From Pacificoceanicola onchidii (lineage in GTDB: Bacteria; Pseudomonadota; Alphaproteobacteria; Rhodobacterales; Rhodobacteraceae), in assembly GCF_004804335.1 (NCBI RefSeq), contig NZ_SRXY01000007.1, positions 1 through 64,000 on the forward strand: a DNA stretch of 64,000 nucleotides. The letters run 5' to 3'. The notes under the pieces are model-generated. The model saw only the letters and a program-made list of their open reading frames with translations. It was not told the origin of the DNA and did not search any database. Position 1 is the stretch's first letter; each line of letters opens with the position of its first letter. The position numbers were made by a program, and so were the translations under genes. Positions 16,851-25,922 of the stretch are shown piece by piece.

Positions 16851-18179
16851 TTAAGCATCGTCTTCCGCCTTGCGCAACTCGACCACGCGGCGCGGGTAGG
16901 GGATTTCGATGTCATGTTCCTTGAGGGCGTTCCAGATGAGGAAGCCGACGTCAGAGCTGTACTTGTTCTTCCCGTCATCAAGCCCGTTCACCCAAAACTC
17001 GACGGCAAACTCGATCCCGCTATCCCCGAAGGCGCGCCATTCACAATCAGGCGGGAACGGATCATCCAGGACGTCCGGATGCGTGGCGACCGCCCTTTCG
17101 ATGATGTCCGGAACAAGGTTTATGTCTGTGTCATAGCTGACCGAGAACGGGACTTCGTAGCGGTTGGCGCTGCCTTGATCGGAGTAATTGACGATCCGCG
17201 TGGTGATGAAGTCCTCGTTCGGGACCACAACCCAGCGGCCATCGAAGGTCTCCAGGATCATCGCGCGGGCCGTTGTCTGAACAATCGTCCCTGCTTCGCC
17301 ATTGTCCAGTTCGACAAAGTCACCGACGGTGGCCTGTCCTTCCAGCAGCAGGATGACGCCGGAGATATAATTCGACGCGATTTTTTGCAGACCAAATCCA
17401 AGACCGACACCAATGGCCCCGCTGAGCACCGCCAAGGAGGTGAGCGGAATGCCCATGATGTTCATCAACAGCAGGAAAGCGATGCCGAAAATGGCGATCT
17501 CGGCGGCCTTGGAGGCCAGTTGCCGCGTGGCGGGCGGCATTTCCTGCTGGTTGTTGATGAAGGTCCCGGTCTGCGTGTTGGACCAGCGGCCCAGCCAGAA
17601 CAGGATGGACCCGGCGATCACACCACGGATCACCGACATGACGGTGAACTCGATGTTGCCGAGGGCAATGGTCATCTCGTTCAACTCGGCAATGGAGTCG
17701 TCGAGGAACCCGACTGCATAAAGCGCCATGATCGGCAGCAGGATGAAGCGGCCCAGAACCTTCAGGAAACCATCGGTGACAATCTCGTGCACAAGGATGC
17801 GTGCAGCCAGAAACAGGAAGAGACGTTTGCCAAAGGCAATGACAGCGCCAGAGCCGAACAGGGCGCGGGTTGCCTGTTCGCCGATTGCGGTGAAGGCAAA
17901 GGCAAGCACCGGCAGCAGGAGCGGTACGAAGATCAGCGCAAAACGCCGGATCGTTGTCAGCAGCCCGCGTTTGCCTTCGGCAGGCGTGAGCCATCCCGTC
18001 AGCAGCGGTTTGAGCTGCCGGGTCAGCAGCAGGGCCAGCACGAAAGACGCCGCAAGCAGACCAAACTGCGACCAGGCGGCAGGCGAGGTCAGCCAGGCTT
18101 TGGCGATGTCCAGCCCCTGAAGCGCGTATCCCACGACAGGCTGAAGAGCTGGCGGCAGAGAGGCAGGATCAAAGAGCAT
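16851..18179 (-). CDS. MscS-family mechanosensitive channel
   Basis: This 442-residue inner-membrane protein has several N-terminal helices, then the pore-lining MscS helix (IGVGLGFGLQKIASNYISGVILL), the beta domain (VGDFVELDNGEAGTIVQTTARA, split here by function) and the C-terminal cytoplasmic domain (EVPFSVSYDTDIN). It would open on membrane tension and release solutes after osmotic downshock, or act as a small-conductance modulator. I take the ATG at 18179; the upstream TTG at 18248 adds 23 residues with no ribosome site. It is about 120 residues longer at the N-terminus than E. coli MscS, as in the YbdG/YnaI types. Confidence 0.92.
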   Translation of the reverse strand: MLFDPASLPPALQPVVGYALQGLDIAKAWLTSPAAWSQFGLLAASFVLALLLTRQLKPLLTGWLTPAEGKRGLLTTIRRFALIFVPLLLPVLAFAFTAIGEQATRALFGSGAVIAFGKRLFLFLAARILVHEIVTDGFLKVLGRFILLPIMALYAVGFLDDSIAELNEMTIALGNIEFTVMSVIRGVIAGSILFWLGRWSNTQTGTFINNQQEMPPATRQLASKAAEIAIFGIAFLLLMNIMGIPLTSLAVLSGAIGVGLGFGLQKIASNYISGVILLLEGQATVGDFVELDNGEAGTIVQTTARAMILETFDGRWVVVPNEDFITTRIVNYSDQGSANRYEVPFSVSYDTDINLVPDIIERAVATHPDVLDDPFPPDCEWRAFGDSGIEFAVEFWVNGLDDGKNKYSSDVGFLIWNALKEHDIEIPYPRRVVELRKAEDDA

Positions 18180-18436
18180 GGCGCGTCGGAAGCTTTCTGC
18201 GAAAACAGGTTTGACCAGACTTGTGCCTTGCACAGCTTGCCGGGGCAAGGGGCGGCGGCGCTTTGGAACTTGCCTTCCGTAACGTGAACAATGACGGATT
18301 TCGCTCGGCCATTAACCGCAAGTTCAGGAACAATCGGGAACCCTACACGCGGGGCGTTAGAGAAGCGGGGGCAATTCGCTTGTATCGAATCAGCGTCAGC
18401 CTCTTAATAACCCCATCTGTTTAAGGGAGAAAACGT

Positions 18437-20131
18437 ATGTCAAAGAAGTTTGTTTTCGCTGCAATGATGGCCGGAATCGGTTTTTCGCCGGCTCCAGCGG
18501 CAGCTGATGATTTCATCAAGGGGCTTGCTGTCGGGATCATTGGCGGTGCGATTGCCAATCAGCCGAAAAGGCGCACAACAACGGTCCGTAGAACGACGAG
18601 TTCCAAGCCGAAATACTCCGCTGCGCGTGCCCAAAACCGCGAAACGCAAACGGCACTCAATTACTTTGGCTTCAACGCAGGCTCTCCCGATGGCGTGTTG
18701 GGGCGCAAGTCCCGCGCAGCCGTTACGCAATACCAGGTCTTGATGGGCTATGTGGCCTCTGGTCAACTGACGGAGTTCGAGCGGAACTTCCTGATGACAT
18801 CGTACCAACGCGCCCAAGCGGGCGGTGCGACCACGGCAACCCTGATCGCGCAAAATCCGCGCGGGGTTCAGGGCCTGTTGCTCGATTACCGTGACGAGCA
18901 GACGGGCGGCGTGGGCGCGCGCTCGGCGCTGGCGGGGCATTACGGGCTGCCGCCGGTGATCGCCCAGACTGTCAACGAGATTGCCAAGAGTTCCGACCCG
19001 ACGGCAGAGCAACTGGTGAACCGGCACGGCTTTATCCAGCTTGCGGACATCAACGGCGATGGTCAGACCGACTACATCATCGACACCTCTGTGACCGGTT
19101 CGGCCTTCTGGTGTTCGGCGCAGGCTTGTACCGTGCGCGTCTTTGCGTCGACCCCGGAGGGCTATGAACGGAACGATTTTCAGGCGTTCAACGTGACCCC
19201 GGCGATGTTTGCCTGCACACGTGGCACCTGTTCCAAAACCAACGATGGCGGCACGCTTATGGCCGCAGCGCCTGTGCCAGCCCCTGTTCCGGCCCCGATG
19301 CCACAGCAGCCACAGACCCAGATGGCAGCGGTGACTGTCTCGACAGGCGGCGGGACCGCGCCGGTGCCTTCGGCGGTGCCCTCGGTTCAGGCGCCGCAAA
19401 CGGCTGCAGTGTCTGGCACGGCCATGCCGAGCTTCTTTGGCGGAGGCGCCGCCCCGGAACGCTCGCTCGCGTCGCATTGCAACATGGTCACGCTCCTGAC
19501 CACCACCAACGGCGGGTATGTCACGGCGGACACGATGACGGACCCGATGGCGGCCATGGGAGAGCAGATGTGTTTCTCGCGCAGCTATGCGATGGCCAAC
19601 GGCGACGTGTTGGTGGCGGATTTGACTGGTGTTACGGCCGAGCAGATCTCTCAGCAATGCGCCGGTTTCGGCACGCTGTTGAAAGATCACGTGAATGCCG
19701 CGGCGCTGCAGCCGCGCGTCGATGTCCTGCGGAACGTCGGGCAGTTTGTGCTTGGTTCGGGCATGGCCCCGGCGCAGCTTGAGAACACGGCGATGGTCTG
19801 CCTGTCGTCTGGCTACAAAACCGATGACATGAATGCGGCAGTGGGGTCTGCGCTTGTGCTGGTTGCGCTGGGCAAGGCGCCTTACGCAGAGCTGATCGGG
19901 CACCATCTGAGCCAGGGCTTTGGTATGCCGGAACGCGCGGACTTGTCGCTGGCCTGGTACGGACAGGCGACCGAGGCGCTCGACAGTGGCGCAAAGGCGG
20001 TCTTTGGCGCAGGCATGCCGGAACGCGTGACCTTGCTCAAAGCGGCCATGGGCGGTCTTCCGGGCGGTGCCGCGCCAACGGCGCAACCGGTTCAGGCCGG
20101 AACAGCAATCCCGGTGTTCGGTTCGGAATAA
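18437..20131 (+). CDS. Secreted protein with N-terminal peptidoglycan-binding-like domain
   Basis: This 564-residue exported protein has a signal peptide (residues 1-23, cleavage after PAAA), a basic Thr/Arg stretch, then a PG_binding_1-like domain at about 66-115 (QTALNYFGFNAGSPDGVLGRK). A globular part follows (about 130-275, containing ADINGDGQTDYI, an EF-hand-like Asp-rich loop), then a Pro/Ala/Gln-rich linker at about 275-330 and a C-terminal domain with paired cysteines that I do not recognise. It is presumably periplasmic and wall-associated. AAGGGAGAA precedes the ATG and a strong terminator follows, so it is probably a single-gene unit. No catalytic motif is visible. Confidence 0.75.
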   Translation: MSKKFVFAAMMAGIGFSPAPAAADDFIKGLAVGIIGGAIANQPKRRTTTVRRTTSSKPKYSAARAQNRETQTALNYFGFNAGSPDGVLGRKSRAAVTQYQVLMGYVASGQLTEFERNFLMTSYQRAQAGGATTATLIAQNPRGVQGLLLDYRDEQTGGVGARSALAGHYGLPPVIAQTVNEIAKSSDPTAEQLVNRHGFIQLADINGDGQTDYIIDTSVTGSAFWCSAQACTVRVFASTPEGYERNDFQAFNVTPAMFACTRGTCSKTNDGGTLMAAAPVPAPVPAPMPQQPQTQMAAVTVSTGGGTAPVPSAVPSVQAPQTAAVSGTAMPSFFGGGAAPERSLASHCNMVTLLTTTNGGYVTADTMTDPMAAMGEQMCFSRSYAMANGDVLVADLTGVTAEQISQQCAGFGTLLKDHVNAAALQPRVDVLRNVGQFVLGSGMAPAQLENTAMVCLSSGYKTDDMNAAVGSALVLVALGKAPYAELIGHHLSQGFGMPERADLSLAWYGQATEALDSGAKAVFGAGMPERVTLLKAAMGGLPGGAAPTAQPVQAGTAIPVFGSE

Positions 20132-20152
20132 TCTGATCCGCTTACCGCAGCG

Positions 20153-20180
20153 CGGGCGTCCCAACCGGGGCGCCCGTTTG
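20153..20180 (+). terminator. Rho-independent terminator after the peptidoglycan-binding gene
   Basis: CGGGCGTCCC and GGGGCGCCCG pair over 10 bp with one G-U wobble around an AACC loop, followed by TTTG. It lies 21 bases after the stop codon. Confidence 0.75.
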
Positions 20181-20211
20181 CCTTTGGGCCTCGGCTGCGG
20201 GAGGATGCAGC

Positions 20212-20511
20212 ATGTCCGACCCGATTTGCCCCCTGTGCCTGCGCCATATTCCGGCAGAGGCCAAGCAAAGCCTCCACCACCTGATCCCCAAGCTGAAAGG
20301 CGGGAAAGGCGGGCCCACGGTGCTGCTCCACCAGATTTGCCATTCAGAAATCCACGCGGTTTTTACAGAGGCGGAGCTGGCGCGGGAGTACAGCACTGTC
20401 GAAGCCTTGCGGGCGCATCCGCGCATGGCCAAGTTCCTCTCGTGGGTCGCGAAACGCCCGCCTACGTTTCATGCCCGCAGCGCAGGTGGAAGACGGAAGC
20501 GCTCGAGGTAA
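20212..20511 (+). CDS. HNH endonuclease-like protein
   Basis: This 99-residue protein has a compact HNH-type zinc site: CPLC at residues 6-9, HHLIPKLKGGKGG at about 22-34 and CHSEIH at about 43-48. These fit a beta-beta-alpha metal nuclease fold in which the first His activates water. Cellular role is unknown; small free-standing HNH proteins of this type are common and conserved in Rhodobacterales without evidence of mobility. It is followed 80 bases later by ybgC. Confidence 0.85.
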   Translation: MSDPICPLCLRHIPAEAKQSLHHLIPKLKGGKGGPTVLLHQICHSEIHAVFTEAELAREYSTVEALRAHPRMAKFLSWVAKRPPTFHARSAGGRRKRSR

Positions 20512-20591
20512 GGGGCTATCTTGCGCGGACCTCTTTTCACGGCACGGGCCTCTCGCTAGAGTCCGCGCAGCAACACCGGAGACCAAACCCC

Positions 20592-20984
20592 ATGCCGCAC
20601 GCACACGTTTTTCCCGTTCGTGTTTATTACGAAGACACTGACATGGCCGGGATCGTGTATCACGCCAACTACCTGAAATTCATCGAACGCGCGCGCTCGG
20701 ATTGGGTCAAGGAACAGGGGTTGGACCAGAACGCCATGCGCGAAGAGGGCATCGTGTTTGTAGTGCGGCGGATCGAATGCGATTACCTTTTGCCAGCCAA
20801 ATACGATGACGCTCTCGAAGTCCGGACCACGGTGAAGGCTATGACCGGCGTGCGTTTGGTCATGCTGCAAGAGGTGGTCCGCGGCGAGGAAGCCCTGTTC
20901 CGCGCAGAGGTCACGGCGGTTTGCGCGACAACAGAAGGCCAACCGTCTCGGCTTCCTGTGGGTTTGAGAAAGAAGGTTCATTGA
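20592..20984 (+). CDS. ybgC: Tol-Pal-associated acyl-CoA thioesterase YbgC
   Basis: This 130-residue hotdog-fold thioesterase carries the YbgC signature YYEDTDMAGIVYHANYLKF at about residues 11-29, where the Asp of the DTD segment is the catalytic residue. YbgC hydrolyses acyl-CoA (or acyl-ACP) thioesters and is nearly always the first gene of the tol-pal operon, as here. The ATG at 20592 is the conserved start; the longer in-frame opening from 20067 is discarded because it overlaps the upstream genes. Its stop overlaps the likely start of the next gene (TTGA). Confidence 0.95.
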   Translation: MPHAHVFPVRVYYEDTDMAGIVYHANYLKFIERARSDWVKEQGLDQNAMREEGIVFVVRRIECDYLLPAKYDDALEVRTTVKAMTGVRLVMLQEVVRGEEALFRAEVTAVCATTEGQPSRLPVGLRKKVH

Positions 20985-21409
20985 CTCTTCCAGACCCCGA
21001 TGTGGTTGTTTCAGTCCGTCAAGGCATGATCTGGGCGGTAGAGAGCCTCGTTGACTTCGAAGAGACACTCAATGCTTTGGGTTTTTCAGGGTACTTCGAA
21101 ATGATGTTCGATTGGTTTCCTTACAGCGATACACCTGAGCCAATTGATCAAGGAGCTTTGAGCGAGGCTGAGTTGGCAGCAATGGAGCGTGTTCGCTCGG
21201 TTATCGGCGCAGCATCCGATGCGACACCGAACGACATGGTACAAGCCGATTTCATTGCGACAGGTTGGCCGCAACGCGTTGCTGTCGTGGCGAAGCAGGC
21301 CATCTTAGTTTTCAGAGAGGGTGAGCCGGCAGACGACGCTGTTCCGGCCCTTGGCCGAAAGCCGCCCCGCCCGCCATCCCATCAACGCACGCCAGTCAAG
21401 CGATCGTGA
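20981..21409 (+). CDS. Hypothetical protein between ybgC and tolQ
   Basis: This 142-residue protein, if translated from the TTG at 20981, overlaps the ybgC stop as TTGA and has AGAAGG a few bases upstream, a typical coupled start. I recognise no domain. Residues 8-60 are acidic/aromatic (FEMMFDWFPYSD), and the last 25 residues turn Pro/Arg-rich and look like run-on, so the original reading frame may have ended earlier or shifted. Its A+T content is higher than that of neighbouring tol genes and the position is normally empty or filled by tolQ. It may be an acquired or decaying gene. Confidence that it is a real gene is moderate. Confidence 0.5.
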   Translation: MTLPDPDVVVSVRQGMIWAVESLVDFEETLNALGFSGYFEMMFDWFPYSDTPEPIDQGALSEAELAAMERVRSVIGAASDATPNDMVQADFIATGWPQRVAVVAKQAILVFREGEPADDAVPALGRKPPRPPSHQRTPVKRS

Positions 21410-21469
21410 GAGCCCCTCGGGCAAAGTCCCGCCGATCCTGCGATATTTCCGGCGGTCTGCCGCAATCTG

Positions 21470-21499
21470 TTGGCCTTTCCCCTGCAAATCGGGTATGAA
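21470..21499 (+). promoter_or_regulatory. Possible promoter for tolQRAB-pal
   Basis: TTGGCC (21470-21475) and TATGAA (21494-21499) are separated by 18 bases and lie 54 bases before the tolQ start. A perfect 12-bp palindrome, CCGTAATTACGG, sits at 21502-21513, where transcription would begin. This is a pattern match only. Confidence 0.35.
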
Positions 21500-21552
21500 T
21501 CCCGTAATTACGGCCCCAACAGAGGGCTGAGAGGCAGAAAAAGAGCAGGTTC

Positions 21553-22248
21553 ATGGAAACAGAAACCCTTGCGCTCGCGCAGGAGATCGATTTCTCCATG
21601 TGGGCGCTGTTTGCGCGCGCAACACTGACCGTCAAACTGGTGATGCTGGTGCTGATCATCGCCTCCATCTGGTCGTGGGGCATCATCATTGACAAACTGG
21701 TAGCCTACCGAAAAGCCCGCAAAGAAGCGGCGCGGTTTGATCAGGCGTTCTGGTCAGGGGAGCCGCTGGACGAGCTTTACGACCAGCTGGGCCCTGAGCC
21801 AACCGGACGGGCCGAGCGGGTGTTTGCCTCGGGCATGACTGAGTGGCGGCGCTCGCATCGCGAAGATGGCGGGCTGATCGCCAATGCCCAGAGCCGGATT
21901 GACCGCAGCATGGATGTGTCCATCCAGAAAGAGGCTGAAGCCTTGCAGAAAGGTTTGCCGGTGCTGGCAACCGTGGGCTCGACAGCCCCCTTCGTCGGGC
22001 TCTTCGGCACGGTGTTCGGCATCATGCACTCTTTCATCGAGATTGCGCAGCAGCAGAACACTTCGCTGGTGGTTGTGGCCCCCGGTATCGCCGAAGCGCT
22101 TCTTGCCACGGGGCTGGGCCTGATGGCGGCTATTCCAGCCGTTGTTTTCTACAACAAGCTTTCGGCTGACAGTGATCGCATCCTCAGTGGCTACGAGGCC
22201 TTTGCCGACGAGTTTTCCACCATCCTTTCGCGCCAGTTGGACAGCTGA
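21553..22248 (+). CDS. tolQ: Tol-Pal motor subunit TolQ
   Basis: This 231-residue inner-membrane protein of the TolQ/ExbB/MotA family has a first helix at about 25-47 and two further helices at about 140-165 and 175-200, where the conserved APFVGLFGTVFGIMHSF and GIAEALLATGLGL segments line the proton channel. With TolR it converts proton-motive force into movement of TolA, pulling the outer membrane inward at division. The next gene, tolR, starts 3 bases later. Confidence 0.96.
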   Translation: METETLALAQEIDFSMWALFARATLTVKLVMLVLIIASIWSWGIIIDKLVAYRKARKEAARFDQAFWSGEPLDELYDQLGPEPTGRAERVFASGMTEWRRSHREDGGLIANAQSRIDRSMDVSIQKEAEALQKGLPVLATVGSTAPFVGLFGTVFGIMHSFIEIAQQQNTSLVVVAPGIAEALLATGLGLMAAIPAVVFYNKLSADSDRILSGYEAFADEFSTILSRQLDS

Positions 22249-22251
22249 GCC

Positions 22252-22734
22252 ATGGCTGCGAGTGTGGTGAAATCCGGGGGCGGGGGCGGAAGCCGCCGCA
22301 GGCGTCGCCGCAGGAGCGGTGGCACGCAGCCCATGTCCGAGATCAACGTCACGCCGTTTGTGGACGTGATGCTGGTACTTCTGATCATTTTCATGGTGGC
22401 CGCGCCTTTGCTGACCGTGGGTGTGCCGGTGGAGCTGCCGAAGACTGCCGCGCAGGCCTTGCCGCAAGAAACCGAGGAACCTTTGACCGTCACGATCGCC
22501 GCAGACGGCTCGATCCTTCTGCAGTCGACCGAAATCAGCCGGGATGATCTTGTTCCGCGTCTGCGGGCGATTGCCGCAGAACGCAGCGATGACCGTGTTT
22601 ACCTGCGTGCCGATGGCGTTGTGCCTTACGAAGAGGTGGCTCAGGTCATGGGCGCTTTGAACGCTGGCGGCTTTTCGTCGATCGGGCTTGTGACCGACAT
22701 TGGCGGCCCGGCGCTGAACGGCACGGATCAGTAG
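22252..22734 (+). CDS. tolR: Tol-Pal motor subunit TolR
   Basis: This 160-residue TolR/ExbD protein has a basic Gly/Arg-rich start (about 1-22) followed by MSEINVTPFVDVMLVLLIIF. The Asp of FVDVM (around residue 39) is the proton-carrying carboxylate in the single membrane helix. The remainder (about 60-160) is the periplasmic domain, which dimerises and can bind peptidoglycan. The Arg/Gly-rich N-terminal extension is longer than in E. coli. It is translated immediately after tolQ. Confidence 0.96.
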   Translation: MAASVVKSGGGGGSRRRRRRRSGGTQPMSEINVTPFVDVMLVLLIIFMVAAPLLTVGVPVELPKTAAQALPQETEEPLTVTIAADGSILLQSTEISRDDLVPRLRAIAAERSDDRVYLRADGVVPYEEVAQVMGALNAGGFSSIGLVTDIGGPALNGTDQ

Positions 22735-22743
22735 GGTCAGGAC

Positions 22744-23874
22744 GTGACAAAGGGGCAGTCCATATCCGCCGGTGCCCACGGCCTTCTGTTGCTGTGGCTC
22801 ATGGTTGGCGGTGTCTTTGACGCCGATCCGCCTGACATGCAGGTGGCGGATGTCTCTGTTTTGTCCGAGGCGGAGTTTGCGGCGCTCACACAGCCCTCTG
22901 CACCGCCCTCGCCCGACCCCGAACCAGAGCCCGAACCGGCTCCTGAACCTACGCCCGCACCTGAACCGGAACCTGAGCCTGCGCCGGAGCCGACTCCGCC
23001 GGAGCCTGAACCGACGCCGGAACCAGAGCCGCTTCCAGAGCCCGACCCAGCGCCACAACCGGCCCCTGTTCCAACGCCAATCGAGCCCCCAGCGCCCGAT
23101 CCCGACCCCGTGCCAGCTCCCACGCCTGCGCCGCCGCCGGTTTTCGCGCCGGAGCAGTCGGTGCGCCCTGTCCCGCGACCCGCCCCGCGCGTTGCGCCAG
23201 AGTCTGTTGCGCCCCCAGAGCCGGACACCACCGTGGCCGAAGAGGTCCAGCAGGCCGCAGATCCAGACGCGGAAAACCCGGATCAAGTGGAAGACGCGCA
23301 GGAAGCAACCGCGCCGGAAGAGGCGGCAACGGAGATCGTCACCGAAGCCGAGGAACCGGCACACAGCGTCGCCCCAACCGCCAGCCTGCGTCCAAAGACA
23401 CGTCCTGCAAATGTACGGCCATCGGTACCGGAACAGCCGGTTGAAACCGCCCGGCCCGAGCCTGTCCCGGACGAGGCCGATACGGCCGATGCCGTCACGG
23501 CGGCTTTGGCAGAAGCCTTGTCTGGCGGCACGGAGCCTGACGCACCCAGCGGGCCGCCTATGACGCGTGGTGAACGTGAGGGGCTGCGTTTGGCGGTTCA
23601 GGAATGCTGGGTCGTGGACGTCGGCAGTCAGGCTGCGAATGTGACCGTGACGCTTGCAATGGAAATGGGCCGGGATGGCCGAGTGATTTCGGGCAGCATC
23701 GACATGATCGGTGCCAGTGGCGGCAGCGGCGCGGCGGTTGATACGGCGTTCCAAGCCGCACGTCGCGCGGTGCTGCGTTGCCAGAAAGACGGCTATGATC
23801 TGCCGACGGAGAAATACGAGCAGTGGCGAAAGATCGAAATGACCTTCAACCCGGCACAAATGCGTCTGCGATGA
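22744..23874 (+). CDS. tolA: TolA-like cell-envelope protein
   Basis: This 376-residue protein takes the TolA position between tolR and tolB. A hydrophobic segment at about residues 8-24 anchors it in the inner membrane. Residues about 55-140 are a Pro-Glu/Ala repeat (PEPEPEP, PTPAPEPEPEP), which replaces the long alpha-helical domain II of enterobacterial TolA with an extended polyproline rod as in TonB. After an acidic linker, the C-terminal domain (about 275-376) resembles TolA/TonB domain III, with SIDMIGASGG and KIEMTFNP. It links TolQR to TolB-Pal. The start is GTG at 22744. The repeat makes the DNA internally repetitive. Confidence 0.85.
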   Translation: MTKGQSISAGAHGLLLLWLMVGGVFDADPPDMQVADVSVLSEAEFAALTQPSAPPSPDPEPEPEPAPEPTPAPEPEPEPAPEPTPPEPEPTPEPEPLPEPDPAPQPAPVPTPIEPPAPDPDPVPAPTPAPPPVFAPEQSVRPVPRPAPRVAPESVAPPEPDTTVAEEVQQAADPDAENPDQVEDAQEATAPEEAATEIVTEAEEPAHSVAPTASLRPKTRPANVRPSVPEQPVETARPEPVPDEADTADAVTAALAEALSGGTEPDAPSGPPMTRGEREGLRLAVQECWVVDVGSQAANVTVTLAMEMGRDGRVISGSIDMIGASGGSGAAVDTAFQAARRAVLRCQKDGYDLPTEKYEQWRKIEMTFNPAQMRLR

Positions 23875-23995
23875 GCAGCAAACCGCGCAAATTCCCCGTG
23901 ACGGCCCCGGTGCCGGGTGTTTTGCAATTCGGTAAATGCGCCTATGGTGGCGCAAACTGCCGGGGATATGAGCAGACCCCGAGGAGGGACGAGAC

Positions 23996-25327
23996 ATGAT
24001 GCGGCGACTTGCCAGTCTTTTGATTGCGGTTCTGGCGCTGATTGGGGGCTTGGCTCCCTTGGCCGTGATGGCTCAGGAACCTCTAAGGATCGAGATCACC
24101 GAAGGCGTCGTTGAGCCGATGCCTTACGCGATCCCGGCTTTTGTTGCCGAAACCCCGGATGCAGGACAGCTCGCCGCCGAGCTGAGCCGGGTTGTTGCCG
24201 AAGATCTGACAGGCACGGGCCTTTTCCGCGAAATCCCGCGTGACGCGCATATCTCGACCATTGCCAGCTTTGGCGCGCCGGTGCCTTTCGCCGATTGGAA
24301 GGCGATCAATGCACAAGCTCTGATCACCGGGGCGGTAAGCCTCGACGGGGCAGGGCGGGTTGTTGTGAAGTTCCGGCTTTGGGACGTGTTTGCCGGCGTC
24401 GAACTGGGCGACGGCATGCAGTTCACCGCAACACAGGACGGCTGGCGGCGGCTGGCACATAAAGTGGCCGATCAGGTCTACGCCCGCCTGACCGGGGAGA
24501 GCCCGTATTTCGACAGCCGTGTGGTCTTTGTCTCGGAAACCGGACCCAAGAATGCCCGAGCCAAGCGGCTCGCGATCATGGATTACGATGGGGCCAACGT
24601 GCAGTACCTGACAGGCTCGGACGCCATTGTTCTCGCACCGCGCTTCTCGCCCAACGGCGAGCGGGTGCTCTATACCAGCTATGCCACGGGCACGCCGCGT
24701 GTGCATGTTCTGAATGTCGGTGATGTGCAGAGCCGTGTGTTCCAGGCCGATCAGGGTGTCATGAGCTTTGCACCGCGGTTCTCGCCGGATGGGCGGACGG
24801 TGATCTACTCGCTGACCAATGGCTCGAACACGGATATTTGGGCCATGGACATTGCATCGGGCGCGGTGCGTCAGCTGACTTTTGGCCCTTCGATTGAAAC
24901 CGCGCCGAGCTATTCCCCGGATGGCCGCCAGATTGTTTTCGAAAGCGACCGCAGCGGCACGCAGCAGCTTTACATCATGCCCGCGCAGGGCGGCGAAGCG
25001 ACACGCATCAGCTTTGGTGATGGCCGCTATGGCACGCCGGTCTGGTCTCCGCGTGGGGATCAGGTGGCCTTCACCAAGCAGAACGCGGGCCGGTTCCATA
25101 TCGGGGTGATGCGGACCGATGGGTCCGAGGAACGGCTTCTCACGGCATCGTTCCTTGACGAAAGCCCCACGTGGGCACCGAATGGCCGGGTGATCATGTT
25201 CTCGCGTGAAACCCAGGGCGCGCAAGGGGCTTCGGCGCTCTATTCCGTGGATATTTCCGGGCGTAATCTCAAACGGGTGCGCACCCCGGCCGGCGGATCG
25301 GATCCAAGCTGGGGGCCGCTCCAGTGA
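23996..25327 (+). CDS. tolB: Tol-Pal system beta-propeller protein TolB
   Basis: This 443-residue periplasmic protein has a signal peptide (1-26, ending VMAQ), an N-terminal alpha/beta domain (about 30-160) and a six-bladed propeller made of PD40-type repeats, seen as [35 protein letters not shown] and [12 protein letters not shown]. TolB binds Pal and the TolA C-terminus. GAGGAGGGA precedes tandem ATG codons at 23996 and 23999. Confidence 0.96.
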   Translation: MMRRLASLLIAVLALIGGLAPLAVMAQEPLRIEITEGVVEPMPYAIPAFVAETPDAGQLAAELSRVVAEDLTGTGLFREIPRDAHISTIASFGAPVPFADWKAINAQALITGAVSLDGAGRVVVKFRLWDVFAGVELGDGMQFTATQDGWRRLAHKVADQVYARLTGESPYFDSRVVFVSETGPKNARAKRLAIMDYDGANVQYLTGSDAIVLAPRFSPNGERVLYTSYATGTPRVHVLNVGDVQSRVFQADQGVMSFAPRFSPDGRTVIYSLTNGSNTDIWAMDIASGAVRQLTFGPSIETAPSYSPDGRQIVFESDRSGTQQLYIMPAQGGEATRISFGDGRYGTPVWSPRGDQVAFTKQNAGRFHIGVMRTDGSEERLLTASFLDESPTWAPNGRVIMFSRETQGAQGASALYSVDISGRNLKRVRTPAGGSDPSWGPLQ

Positions 25328-25399
25328 GCAAACTTTATCAGACCTGTCGGCTGTGGTAGGCTTTCGGGCAAAATCAACAAAAATGAGCAGGACGGAACG

Positions 25400-25921
25400 A
25401 TGACACATATGACAAAGGCGATTTTGCTGATCGCGGCGCTGGCCATGTCGGCCTGTACCAATGCAGATCGGTTTGGTGATGGAGCAGGCGCGGGTGGTGA
25501 CGCAGGCGCAGCTGTTGGCACTGGGATCATTCCGGGCAGCGCCAACGATCCCACCTCCCCGGCCTATTTCAGCCAGACCGTTGGCGACCGCATCTTCTTT
25601 GCCGTTGATCAATCGACCCTGAGCCCCGAAGCGCGTCTGACGCTTGATGCGCAGGCGCAGTGGCTGCTGACCAACTCCGATTTTCTCGCCGTGATCGAAG
25701 GGCACGCGGACGAGCAGGGCACGCGCGAGTATAACATCGCGCTGGGCGCACGCCGCGCCAACGCCGTGATGGAATACCTGACGTCCCGAGGCGTTCCGGC
25801 GAGCCGTTTGAAGTTTATCTCCTATGGCAAGGAACGCCCGGTGGAGATTTGCTCTGTCGAAAGTTGCTACGCCAAAAACCGCCGCTCCGTGACGGTGATC
25901 TCCATGGGTTCGGGTGTCTGA
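25400..25921 (+). CDS. pal: Peptidoglycan-associated lipoprotein Pal
   Basis: This 173-residue outer-membrane lipoprotein has the lipobox LAMSAC (Cys19, or Cys16 if the ATG at 25409 is used), a Gly/Ala-rich tether (about 25-55) and an OmpA-like peptidoglycan-binding domain (about 60-170). The domain contains IEGHADEQGTREYNIALGARRA, with the Asp and Arg that grip meso-diaminopimelate split across that stretch. It is the peptidoglycan and TolB partner in the Tol-Pal machine. Confidence 0.96.
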   Translation: MTHMTKAILLIAALAMSACTNADRFGDGAGAGGDAGAAVGTGIIPGSANDPTSPAYFSQTVGDRIFFAVDQSTLSPEARLTLDAQAQWLLTNSDFLAVIEGHADEQGTREYNIALGARRANAVMEYLTSRGVPASRLKFISYGKERPVEICSVESCYAKNRRSVTVISMGSGV

Positions 25922-25922
25922 C

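Noticed and set aside
22917-23110. Short tandem repeats that could be mistaken for a CRISPR array
   Set aside because: Units are coding PE/PA hexamers without unique spacers of constant length, and no cas gene is near.
22737-23231. Gly/Ser-repeat protein on the minus strand opposite tolA
   Set aside because: The GSGSG pattern is the complement of the Pro-Glu codon repeats in TolA, not an independent gene.
21754-23997. A 747-residue open frame on the minus strand opposite tolQ-tolR-tolA
   Set aside because: It is Arg/His-rich, has no domain, and mirrors the G+C-rich codon pattern of the real tol genes; no ribosome site.
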